From: JAGQIB01 sp041393395
GTDB lineage: Bacteria > ARS69
Direction: 5' to 3'
Assembly: GCA_041393395.1 (NCBI GenBank)
Contig: JAWKKG010000007.1
Coordinates: 124,001 to 188,000, forward strand
DNA length: 64,000 nucleotides
The notes under the pieces were generated by a model. That model saw nothing but the letters and a program-made list of their open reading frames with translations. It was not told the DNA's origin and did not search any database. The position numbers and the translations under genes were made by a program. Shown in pieces: positions 8,030 to 16,265 of this stretch (position 1 is its first letter; each line of letters begins with the position of its first letter).

Positions 8030-10761
8030 CCGTCGGTGGGCGGCGCGGAGATCTCCTCGAACAGCTCCGCGAGCGCGGGGTCGCTTCGCAGGTCGTCCTC
8101 CGGAGTCTGTCGCGCCACGGCGTCGCGGAGACGTTCCCTCGCCTCCGCGCGACGGCCGTCCGCGAGGAGTGCGTGGAGGAGGGAACGAAGGATCCAAGCG
8201 GTGCGCGGAGTGGCGCCCTCGGCGGCGACTCGCGCGTCGTAGCAGCGAGACAACGCGTCGGCGGCCTCCTTCCAGCGTTCCTGTTTCGAGTAGAGGCCTC
8301 CGAGCTCGAACAGGGAGTACGAGACCTGCGTGTGGTCGGGGCCGAGCGTTCGAGTCTGACGCTCGACGGCGTCTTGCAGGAGCGCGGTCGCCTCCGCGTG
8401 CTTCTCGAGAACGCCGAGCGTGGATGCGAGATAGCACTGCGTCTGCAGTGTGTTCGGCGCGTCCGGACCGAGGACGTCCCGTTCGCGGGCGAGCGTCTCC
8501 CGGAGGAGGATCACTCCTTCTGCCGCGCGTCCCGCCTTCTCGAGGCAGAACGAGAGGTTCACCGCGGAAGCGTGCGAGGCGAGGGAACGGTCGCCCGTCG
8601 TGCGGAGCGATCGCTCCAGGAGGTCCCGGAATCCGGGCACGAGGCGGGGATCGTCGAAGCCGACCACTTGCCCGAGCGAATTCAGGTAGCCGCTCTGCGC
8701 TTGCAGCGTGAGCGCATCGTCCGGGCCGCGCACGCGCTGGATTCGATCGCGTGCTTCCTCCCACAGGGCGAGCGATTCCTCTCCGTCTCCGAGAACTCGT
8801 TTCACGTGGGCGCGAGTCGTCAACGCCTTCAGCGTCTCTCCGTGATCGGGACCGAGCCGCTCGACCAGCGCTTCGTAGTTCCGGGTGGCGATCGAATCGG
8901 CCTCCGGCAGGCGACCGACGGCGAGGTAGAGCACGGCGAGCGACTCCTGCGCCTCGAGGCGGAGGGAGGGCGCGACGTCTTCCCTCCCCGCGACGTCGAG
9001 CAGGGCATCCTCGGCCTCGTCCGCGTGACCGAGGCTTTGACGCGCTTCGGCGAGCCGGATCGCGAGTCGAGCGTGAGAGTCCGCTTGCTCCGGCCCGTCG
9101 GGAAGCATCCCGATCGCGGTCCGGAGCAGGGTCTCGGCCTCCTCCGGCCGTCCCTGATTGAGGCGCACGGACGCGAGAGCGGCGCGCGCATCGACGCCGG
9201 TCTCGATCGGGACGCCGGGGCGGCCGGCGTCGTCGATCGCGGACGTGAGCAGCGAGTCCGCGTCGTCGAGTCGGGAGAGCGCGGCGTGGACTCGCCCCAT
9301 GGACGTGAGGAGCGCAGCGCGCGTCGCGGGGTCGTCCGGCAGGTCCGCGATGCGTTCGCGACCTCGCGCGAGAAGGTCGACGGCGGTCACGTGCTCGCCG
9401 GGTTCCGCGTCCGGATCGGCCGCCTCGAACAGTTCCACGAGGAAGTCGCGGGTCGTCCGCGCGACGGTGGCTTCCCGCTCCGCCGCCGCCCGCTCGCGCT
9501 CGAGTCGACTCGAATGGAACGCCGACAACCCGGTCACGACGATGAGACCTCCCGCCGCCGCGATCGCGGCCACCGCCAGCCCCGGATTGCGCGCCGCCCA
9601 GCGTCGCGCGACGTACAGCCGGCTCGGCGGCCGGGCGAGGATCGGCTCGCGCTCGAGATGGCGGCGCACGTCGTCCGCAAGCTCGGACGCGGACCCGTAT
9701 CGGTCCTGCGGGTCGCGCGCCACCGCCTTGAGCACGATCCAGTCCAGGTCGTCGCGCAGCCGCCGGGCGAGAGCCGCGGGTTCGAGCCGGCGGGTGCGCG
9801 CGACCTCGGCGGTCCGGTCGCCGAGCTGCGACGGGCGCGTGCTCGGGCGGGGGATCTCGTCGGTGGAAGCGCGTCGAAGGTACTCCACCACCGGCGTGTC
9901 ACCGGCGCGGTCGGCGAACGGCAGCGCGCCGGTGAGCAACTCGTACAGGAGGAGGCCGAGCGAATAGACGTCGCTTCGCGTGCCGACGTCGCCGCCGGCG
10001 ATCTGCTCGGGGCTCATGTACTCCGGTGTGCCTACGAGCTCTCCGCGCAGGGTGCGCGTGACCGCGCTCTCGTGGAGCTCCTTGGCGATGCCGAAGTCGA
10101 TGACCTTCGGGATCGGATGATCGGAGCCCGGCGGTCGGGCCACGAGCACGTTGGAGGGCTTCAGGTCGCGGTGCAGGACGCCGCGCTCGTGCGCATGCTC
10201 GACGCCGGCGCAGACCGCCAGGAAGAGTCGGAGCCGATCCTCGATCGACGCGTCGTGCGCATCGGCGTCCCGGGTGATCGGTTCGCCGTCCACGTACTCC
10301 ATGACGATGTGCGGCGTTCCGGCCTCGTCGGTGCCGGCGTCGAGCACCTGCGCGACGTTCGGGTGGCTCAGCCGGGCGAGAAACTGCCGCTCCTCGAGAA
10401 ACCGCCGGACCCCGCGCGCATCGTCACCGAGCGCGGCCACGACCTTCACCGCGACCCGGCGGGTCAGCGGTTCCTCCTGCTCCGCGAGCCAGACCCGTCC
10501 CATGCCGCCCCGCCCGAGCAACCGGACCACGCGGTACGGTCCGATGCGCTCCGGCGCGGGCGGGTCGGTCGACTCGGCGCGTTCGGGGCGGAGGTAGCCG
10601 GTCCCCGCGGCCTGAAAGTGCGAGAGCAGGGACTCGACGTCGCGGCGGAGTGCGGCATCGTCGCCACATGCCGCCGCGACGTACGCCGCCCGCTCCGCGG
10701 CGGGGCGGTCGAGGGCGTCCTGGAAGATCTCCTCGGCGCGTGACTCGTGATCGTCGGTCAT
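8026..10761 (-). CDS. Hanks-type Ser/Thr protein kinase with transmembrane segment and TPR-rich C-terminus
   Basis: A 911-residue sensor kinase. After an N-terminal ~70-residue helical region comes the kinase domain: glycine loop LLGRGGMGRVWLAE, VAVKVV lysine, HRDLKPSNVL catalytic loop (about 195-205), DFGIAKE (about 220), GTPEYMSPEQ and SDVYSLGLLLYELLTG. A single membrane span lies at about 390-412. The remaining ~480 residues, outside the cytoplasm by prediction, are tandem TPR-like helices (ALLTSMGRVHAALSRLDDAD and many more). All catalytic residues are present. It is first in an operon with the TMTC-like protein and has a good promoter upstream. The kinase call is firm; the signal and targets are unknown. 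Confidence 0.93.
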   Translation of the reverse strand: MTDDHESRAEEIFQDALDRPAAERAAYVAAACGDDAALRRDVESLLSHFQAAGTGYLRPERAESTDPPAPERIGPYRVVRLLGRGGMGRVWLAEQEEPLTRRVAVKVVAALGDDARGVRRFLEERQFLARLSHPNVAQVLDAGTDEAGTPHIVMEYVDGEPITRDADAHDASIEDRLRLFLAVCAGVEHAHERGVLHRDLKPSNVLVARPPGSDHPIPKVIDFGIAKELHESAVTRTLRGELVGTPEYMSPEQIAGGDVGTRSDVYSLGLLLYELLTGALPFADRAGDTPVVEYLRRASTDEIPRPSTRPSQLGDRTAEVARTRRLEPAALARRLRDDLDWIVLKAVARDPQDRYGSASELADDVRRHLEREPILARPPSRLYVARRWAARNPGLAVAAIAAAGGLIVVTGLSAFHSSRLERERAAAEREATVARTTRDFLVELFEAADPDAEPGEHVTAVDLLARGRERIADLPDDPATRAALLTSMGRVHAALSRLDDADSLLTSAIDDAGRPGVPIETGVDARAALASVRLNQGRPEEAETLLRTAIGMLPDGPEQADSHARLAIRLAEARQSLGHADEAEDALLDVAGREDVAPSLRLEAQESLAVLYLAVGRLPEADSIATRNYEALVERLGPDHGETLKALTTRAHVKRVLGDGEESLALWEEARDRIQRVRGPDDALTLQAQSGYLNSLGQVVGFDDPRLVPGFRDLLERSLRTTGDRSLASHASAVNLSFCLEKAGRAAEGVILLRETLARERDVLGPDAPNTLQTQCYLASTLGVLEKHAEATALLQDAVERQTRTLGPDHTQVSYSLFELGGLYSKQERWKEAADALSRCYDARVAAEGATPRTAWILRSLLHALLADGRRAEARERLRDAVARQTPEDDLRSDPALAELFEEISAPPTDG

Positions 10762-10820
10762 CGTCGGTCCGGATCGAAGGCGTCGGCATCCCGGCTCACG
10801 GTGGAGGCGGGCCTCGGGCG

Positions 10821-10850
10821 AGTGTAGGCGCGACGACCCGGGCACGACAA
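10821..10850 (-). promoter_or_regulatory. Promoter of the kinase/TMTC operon
   Basis: On the minus strand TTGTCG (10850-10845), an 18-bp spacer and TACACT (10826-10821). Predicted transcription start is near 10814, about 53 nt before the kinase ATG. Confidence 0.45.
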
Positions 10851-10908
10851 CGGTCGGGGGCGGGGGGCGATCGACGGGTCGGAGCCCATTGCGTCGAGTC
10901 GATCGCGC

Positions 10909-10937
10909 TTGTAACGGCCCGGAGGGTTGACTATGAT
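10909..10937 (+). promoter_or_regulatory. Promoter of the Cys-rich secreted protein pair
   Basis: TTGTAA (10909-10914), a 17-bp spacer and TATGAT (10932-10937). It drives the first of the two paralogues at 11041 with a leader of about 97 nt. It is back to back with the kinase promoter. Confidence 0.45.
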
Positions 10938-11040
10938 CTACGGACTCGGTCTCTGACGTGGGGCTCTCGATGCGCATCTCGGAGTACCGCGCGGACGGCG
11001 TACCGGATGCGTCGCAGGATCGCCTCGGGGAGCTGCATCG

Positions 11041-11771
11041 ATGAAACGACTTCACACGCTTCCGACTTCCCTCCTCGTGTTGCTGGCCACGGTCGCGACC
11101 ACCCTTCCGCTCGGAGCCGATGCGCTCGAGCGCACCGCGGCACGCTACCGGGAAGAAGACGACGCCTGGGCCACTCGTTCCTCTACCGCGATTCAGTACT
11201 TCAACATATGCACCGGGTGGATCTGGATCTGGTCTTCTTTCGGGGAAGGTGACCGCGTCGGTGTCCGCGTCCCGGGTGGGTTCGACGGGGACCGCGTACT
11301 GGAGTCGGTCGACTACTACTTTCCGTGGGGTGTTCCTGCGGGCTACGGCTACACGTCCGAACTCGGAGTGTGGACGGCAGACTCCCAGGCTGTCCGGAGA
11401 CCAAGCTCGCCGGAGTCGCGTTCATCCCGAGGACCGGCTGGAATCAGCTCTCATGGAACCTGTGGTCACCGGAGACACCGTTCCTTCTGACGTTCACGTT
11501 CGGATCGAACGAGAACATCCCCGCCCTCGTGGGAATCGGCACGGATCATCCGGCCGCCGGCCCGTCCGGCCCCACTTCGTGCGGGAACTGTTTTCCGAGC
11601 AACCGATCGACTCACTCGTTCATGTACGGTAGTGAAGCGGATCCGATCTGCCCGGGAGAGCCCTTCGACGACGGCGTCTGCGTGGCGGAGCTGATGTTCG
11701 TGCTCCACCGGGAGTTCTTCGACTACGTCGAGCCGTCTTCGTGGGGAAGGGTCAAGCACCTGTACCGGTGA
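11041..11771 (+). pseudogene. Secreted Cys-containing protein, paralogue A, broken by a one-base frameshift
   Basis: An ATG with GGGGAG upstream opens a signal peptide (about residues 1-26) and a mature domain with FNICTGWIWIW, but the frame then runs into unrelated sequence and stops at 11490. The rest of the gene continues in the -1 frame (GCPETKLAGVAF, then TSCGNCFPSNRSTHSF, WGRVKHLYR) to 11771. Alignment with the intact paralogue at 11790 places the break at the CCC run 11384-11386: adding one C gives ADSPGCPETKLAG, which restores a ~243-residue protein colinear with the paralogue. It could be a true pseudogene, an assembly/sequencing error, phase variation or frameshifting. Function unknown; no family recognised. 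Confidence 0.75.
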
Positions 11772-11789
11772 TCGATTGGTGAGGTGGGA

Positions 11790-12506
11790 ATGAGTTCGCT
11801 TCGCCGTTTCCTCGGATTGTGGCTCGTACTCACGCTGGTTGCGGTTGTTTCGCCACCCTCGGCCGCGATGGAGCGCTCGGGAGCGCTCGCCCCGGATCGG
11901 CACGACTGGGCCGCGGGCGCGACGTGCTCGATCTCCTACTACAACATCTGCACGGGATGGATCTGGGTCTGGCAGCCGAGCAATGACGATCGCTTCGGGG
12001 TCGTTTTCGATCGGTGTGCCGAGCATTGTGAGGTCTCGACATCTTGGGTGCTCTTTACCACCGGAGCACCGTCGGGGCGCGGCTACACCGGCACGACCGA
12101 GCTGTTTGCGGTGGACGACGTCGGCTGTCCGGTCGGAACGCCGCTCGCGTCCCAGTCGTTCCTGCCTGGCTCGGGTTGGAACATGCTGACCTGGGGCGTC
12201 GACGTGCCGGATCGGTTCCTGTTTTCCGTTACGATCGCGCCCTTCCACGGGTTGCCGACCCCCGTGAGGTTCTCGACCGACCGCCCGTCGGGGGGGCCGA
12301 CCGGACCGGTCGCCTGTGGGAACTGCTTTCCTGCCGATCGGGTCACGCGGTCGTTCCTGTACGGCGACGTCGACTCTCCGCTCTGCCCCGGGGAGCGGTT
12401 CTCGGATCCGGTTTGCGACGCGGAACTTCTCATGGACGTCCAGCTCTCCTGTACGGACGCCACGCGGGACGACACCTGGGGCCGGGTCAAGGATCTGTTT
12501 CGATGA
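11790..12506 (+). CDS. Secreted Cys-rich protein, paralogue B, unknown function
   Basis: A 238-residue protein with a signal peptide (about 1-26, ending near PPSAAM) and a mature domain holding about 12 cysteines. Landmarks shared with the upstream paralogue are YNICTGWIWVW, GRGYTGTTELFAV, GSGWNMLTWGVD, VACGNCFPADR, PLCPGERFSDPVCDAELLMD and the C-terminal WGRVKDLFR. The even number of Cys suggests disulfides and an extracytoplasmic location. ATG 11790 follows GAGGTGGGA; a GTG at 11784 is possible. It lies 18 bp after paralogue A, so the two are probably co-transcribed. I do not recognise the family and assign no function. The pair looks slightly less GC-rich than its neighbours. Confidence 0.8.
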   Translation: MSSLRRFLGLWLVLTLVAVVSPPSAAMERSGALAPDRHDWAAGATCSISYYNICTGWIWVWQPSNDDRFGVVFDRCAEHCEVSTSWVLFTTGAPSGRGYTGTTELFAVDDVGCPVGTPLASQSFLPGSGWNMLTWGVDVPDRFLFSVTIAPFHGLPTPVRFSTDRPSGGPTGPVACGNCFPADRVTRSFLYGDVDSPLCPGERFSDPVCDAELLMDVQLSCTDATRDDTWGRVKDLFR

Positions 12507-12557
12507 TGTCGAGGCCGGCCGGGAGGCGGGGCAGCCTCTCTCCGTGACGCATGGCGG

Positions 12558-14519
12558 CTAGCCCGGTCGCTCGGGCGCGATCTCCCGGATCGCGCCCAGG
12601 CACTCCGGATTCGCGAGCGCCGACTCGTTCGCCACGATATCGCCGTTCGCCGCATCGCGCGCGGCGCGTTCCGATCGCTTGCCGTTTCGGGTCACCGGTA
12701 GCGCCGCCACCGCGTGCACCACGGCGGGCACGTGGTTCGGCGACGCCTCGTCGCGCAGCGTCTTCTTGATCTTCAGCACGAGCGGCCGCTCGAGCGCGAC
12801 GTTCTCCGCCATCACCACGAGCAGCACGAGCCGTGACCCGCCGGGCTCGCGCGGCGCGCGCTGTTCGATCGCCATCGACTCGCGCACGCCCTCGAAGCGG
12901 TCCACGATCCGGGTGATCTCGGCGGGACCGATGCGCACGCCGCGGACGTTCAGGATCCCGTCCGAGCGGCCGAGGATGCGGGCGCCGCCGTCGTCGAAGA
13001 ACACCGCGTGGTCCCCGTGCGTCCAGACCTCCGGAAAGCCCTCGAAGTACGCGCGACGGAAGCGGACTCCGTCCGGATCGTTGACCAGCCCCACGGGGAG
13101 GGAGGGGAACGGGTTCGCGCATACGAGTTCACCCGCGTCGCCGGGCGCGCAGCGAGTTCCCGCGGGGTCGAGCGCGCGAACGTCGAGCCCGAGCGAGAGG
13201 GAGGGACTCTCGCCCGCGCGCACGCTTCGCTCCGGATGCCCGAGCACGAAGCAGCCGACGATGTCCGTCCCGCCGGAGATCGAGTGCACGGGGATCGGCT
13301 TCACGGAGTCACGCACCCACTCGAACTGTTCCTCCGCGAGCGCGGAGCCCGTCGACTGGATGACGCGCAGCCGCTCCAGCACGAATCGATCGCGGGGCAC
13401 GAGACCGATCTCTTCCGTGTACCGCAGGAACGCGGGACTCGTCCCGAACACGGACACCCGTTCCTCGTACACGAAGCGCCATAGCGAGTCCGGCTCGGGG
13501 AACGATACGGAGCCTTCCCGCAGCACGATCGCGGCTCCCGTGGCGAGGGCGCTGAGCTGCCAGTTCCACATCATCCAGCCGGCCGTCGTCTGGAAGAGGA
13601 GTCGGTCTGCCGGGCCGAGGTCCTCGTGGAGGAGGTGCTCCTTCAGGTGCTCGAGCAACGTGCCGCCGGCGCCGTGCACGATGCCCTTCGGCGGTCCGGT
13701 CGTTCCTGAGGAGAACAGGATGAACAGCGGATGATCGAAGGGGAGACGCGGCCAGGACCAATCGCCTTCGTCGGCGAGTGCCGGCAGGTCGGGCTCGTCG
13801 CCGGGCGCGGGCGGCGCCGGCTCGCCACGGCCGAGGCGGACGACTTGTTCGAGACTGGGCAGTCCGGCTCGAAGGGCCGACACCCGCTCCTCGAGGTCCA
13901 CGACCCGCCCGTGTTGCTGGGTCCCGCGCGACGCGAACAGGAGGCGCGGCGCCAGCGGCGCGAAGCGCGCGAGTACCGCCTCCGTCCCGAGGTCGGGCGC
14001 CACGGACGACCACGTGGCGCCGAGCGCGGTGGTCGCGAGCGCGGCCACGATCGTGTCGGCGTCGTGGTTCGCCACGGCGACGACGCGGTCCCCGGGCACC
14101 AGTCCGAGACGTCGCAGGCCGCGTGCGGTCGCGATCACCCGGCGGCGGAGCTCGCGTCTCGTGAGCTCGACCCGCGCGCCGGTCTCGTCCGCGGCGATGA
14201 CCGCCGGCCGGTCTTCGGCCTCCGGGATCTCGCGGAGCACGTTCTCCGCGTAGTTGAGCCGCAGGCCCGGGAAGAACCGCGCGGTCGCGATCTCGTCGCC
14301 GTTGCAGGCCGGCGAGTCCGCACCGTCGCGGAGGGGATCGGCCCAGGCCAGGAAAGCGGTCCAGAAGTCGCGCCATTCGGTGCGCGCCCAGGTGTCGAGG
14401 TCGTCCCCGTCGAGCGGACGTCCCACCCGCGCCGCCGCGAACGCCCGGAAGGCGGCGAGCCGGCAGTTCCGCGCCGCCGCGGGGTCCGGCGTCCAGACGA
14501 CGGGGCCGCGCGCGATCAT
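12558..14519 (-). CDS. aacS: Acetoacetyl-CoA synthetase-family acyl-adenylating ligase
   Basis: A 653-residue ANL-superfamily ligase that adenylates a carboxylate and transfers it to a thiol. The N-terminus (VVWTPDPAAARNCRLAAFRA) and the segment TTAGWMMWNWQLSALATGA are characteristic of acetoacetate-CoA ligases. The P-loop-like A3 motif is FSSGTTGPPKGIVHG (about 270-285) and the C-terminal lysine motif is PVTRNGKRSE (A10, about 620), so both catalytic halves are present. It is the last gene of an operon with a carrier protein, an MBOAT and an SGNH protein, and its ATG overlaps the carrier stop (ATGA). In CoA metabolism it would make acetoacetyl-CoA; in this context it may instead load the carrier protein, as DltA does. 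That second role is inference. Confidence 0.85.
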   Translation of the reverse strand: MIARGPVVWTPDPAAARNCRLAAFRAFAAARVGRPLDGDDLDTWARTEWRDFWTAFLAWADPLRDGADSPACNGDEIATARFFPGLRLNYAENVLREIPEAEDRPAVIAADETGARVELTRRELRRRVIATARGLRRLGLVPGDRVVAVANHDADTIVAALATTALGATWSSVAPDLGTEAVLARFAPLAPRLLFASRGTQQHGRVVDLEERVSALRAGLPSLEQVVRLGRGEPAPPAPGDEPDLPALADEGDWSWPRLPFDHPLFILFSSGTTGPPKGIVHGAGGTLLEHLKEHLLHEDLGPADRLLFQTTAGWMMWNWQLSALATGAAIVLREGSVSFPEPDSLWRFVYEERVSVFGTSPAFLRYTEEIGLVPRDRFVLERLRVIQSTGSALAEEQFEWVRDSVKPIPVHSISGGTDIVGCFVLGHPERSVRAGESPSLSLGLDVRALDPAGTRCAPGDAGELVCANPFPSLPVGLVNDPDGVRFRRAYFEGFPEVWTHGDHAVFFDDGGARILGRSDGILNVRGVRIGPAEITRIVDRFEGVRESMAIEQRAPREPGGSRLVLLVVMAENVALERPLVLKIKKTLRDEASPNHVPAVVHAVAALPVTRNGKRSERAARDAANGDIVANESALANPECLGAIREIAPERPG

Positions 14520-14788
14520 GCGGTGGCGCGGTAGCCCGGGTGGGCGGTGACGTACTTCACGATCTTCGCGAGGCTGTCGAAGTTCTCGCGCGTGAGGTCC
14601 TTGCGCTCCAGCTTGATGCGGAACGTGTCCTCCAGGTGCACGATGAGCTGCACGAAGCCGAGACTCGTGAGGATGCCGTGATCGAGGAACGACATCTCGT
14701 CGTCGGTGATGAGCGACTCCGCCTCGCCGAAGTGGACGTTGTCGTCCAGCCAGTCGATCACGACCTGCCGTACGTTCGCATCGGTCAT
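14516..14788 (-). CDS. Acyl carrier protein (stand-alone)
   Basis: A 90-residue acidic four-helix carrier protein. The phosphopantetheine attachment serine is Ser42 in DHGILTSLGFVQLIVHLED; the usual DSL triplet reads TSL. The helix-3 and helix-4 landmarks (IKLERKDLTRENFDSLAKI) fit carriers of dlt-like systems and dedicated biosynthetic operons rather than the housekeeping AcpP, which normally sits with fabF/fabG. GGAG lies 8-9 nt before the ATG, inside the end of the MBOAT gene, whose stop is 1 bp away. Its position between an MBOAT and an acyl ligase suggests that it carries an activated acyl group from the ligase to the membrane transferase. Confidence 0.9.
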   Translation of the reverse strand: MTDANVRQVVIDWLDDNVHFGEAESLITDDEMSFLDHGILTSLGFVQLIVHLEDTFRIKLERKDLTRENFDSLAKIVKYVTAHPGYRATA

Positions 14789-14789
14789 G

Positions 14790-16265
14790 CTAGAACTCCG
14801 CGTAGATGAAGGTGCCGAGCCCCACGGGCACGAAGATCAGGAAGAACACGATCACGAGACCGAGGGCGATGCCCCGGACCGGTGCGGGGAGGCCGAGTAC
14901 CCGATCCCGGAGACCCCGAAGGCGATCGAGCTCGAGGACGTGATAGCCCAACAGGAAGGCGGCGATCGCGAGGAAGTTCGCCAGCGACTCGAGATCTCCG
15001 ATCGGGAGCCCGACGTGGCCTCCCCGGACGAACAGGAGCCGGAAGTACTCGCCGGCCGCGGCGAGTGTGGGCGTGCGGAAGGGAATGAGCGTGAGCACGA
15101 AGAAGAGCTGCGTGATCACCCAGGCCGAGACTGCATACGGTGCGCCGCGCCGGACGGCGACCCACTTCCGGTCGCGCCGGCACCGCGACTTGTAGAACGC
15201 GTCCCAGCGGAAGTGCACCACGAGCCCGAGTCCGTGCAGCAGTCCCCACAGCACGAACGTCCACTGCGCGCCGTGCCACAGACCGGAGGCGAGGAAGACC
15301 ACGAGGAATCCGAGCTCGAATCTCCCGCGGAAGAACGACTCGCCGGTCGTGAGCGGACCGTAGATGTAGTCGAACAGCCAGCGGTTCAGCGTGATGTGCC
15401 AGCGCGTCCACAGTTCGGGGAGACTCCGCGACAGGAACGGGTAGCGGAAGTTCAGGGGCAGCTCCACGCCGAAGAAACGTCCCACCCCGATCGCGAGGAA
15501 ACTGTAGCCGGCGAAATCCCCGAAGATCTGCCCGGCGTAAGCGAGCAGTCCGATCCAGCGGGCGCCGCGCGAGTAGATCAGCGGCTCCGAGAAGATCGGC
15601 GTGGCGATGGCCATCCCGAGCCAGTCCGCGGCCCAGGCCTTGAGCGCGAACCCGAGCAGAAAGGCGGAGGCGCCGCCGGCCACCAGACTCGGCGTGAGGT
15701 GGCGCGGACGACTCCATTGCGGCAGGAGCTCCTGTCCGCGGACGATCGGTCCCGCGATGAGCTGTGGGAAGAACGAAGCGTGGAGCGCGAACGTCAGAAG
15801 GGAGCGACACGCGCGCAGGCGACCCCAGTAGACGTCGGCGACGTAGGCGAGCTTCGACAGCGTCCAGTACGAGATCCCGATCGGGAGCACGAGTCGCAGC
15901 ACGGGGAGGGAGGGCGGCAGGCCCATCGCCGTGAAGAGATCGTTCAGCGACGCGGCGAAGAAGCCGGCGTACTTGAAGAACCCGAGGAGACAGAGATTGA
16001 AGGCGAGACTGGTGCCGAACAGCAGGCGCCGTCGGGGTGTGGGGTTCGCGTCCTCCGGGGCGGCGTCGAGCGCGCGGCCGAGGATCCAGTCCACCAGGAT
16101 CGAGATCGCGAGGATCGGAAGCAGGCGCGGTGTCCAGCTCGCGAAGAACAGAATGCTCGCGAGAAGCAGCAGGGGGTTCTGCCAGCCGATCCGACGCGGC
16201 CCGATCCAGTACAGCAGCAGGAGGACCGGCAGGAAGAACACCATCTCGACTCCGGCGAGGCTCAC
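14790..16265 (-). CDS. MBOAT-family membrane O-acyltransferase (AlgI/DltB-like)
   Basis: A 491-residue polytopic protein with about 11 membrane segments. The N-terminus (VEMVFFLPVLLLLYWIGPR) is the standard AlgI/DltB opening. Other marks are SYWTLSKLAYVADVYWGRL, LPELWTRWHITLNRWLFDYI and the catalytic histidine in FLASGLWHGAQW (about 332). MBOATs of this group move acyl groups across the membrane onto surface or periplasmic glycans. The GTG at 16265 overlaps the stop of the SGNH gene (GTGA) and has GGGAGGT at proper spacing; ATG 16244 is the alternative but would trim the conserved N-terminus. Acyl donor and acceptor are not evident from the sequence. Confidence 0.92.
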   Translation of the reverse strand: MSLAGVEMVFFLPVLLLLYWIGPRRIGWQNPLLLLASILFFASWTPRLLPILAISILVDWILGRALDAAPEDANPTPRRRLLFGTSLAFNLCLLGFFKYAGFFAASLNDLFTAMGLPPSLPVLRLVLPIGISYWTLSKLAYVADVYWGRLRACRSLLTFALHASFFPQLIAGPIVRGQELLPQWSRPRHLTPSLVAGGASAFLLGFALKAWAADWLGMAIATPIFSEPLIYSRGARWIGLLAYAGQIFGDFAGYSFLAIGVGRFFGVELPLNFRYPFLSRSLPELWTRWHITLNRWLFDYIYGPLTTGESFFRGRFELGFLVVFLASGLWHGAQWTFVLWGLLHGLGLVVHFRWDAFYKSRCRRDRKWVAVRRGAPYAVSAWVITQLFFVLTLIPFRTPTLAAAGEYFRLLFVRGGHVGLPIGDLESLANFLAIAAFLLGYHVLELDRLRGLRDRVLGLPAPVRGIALGLVIVFFLIFVPVGLGTFIYAEF

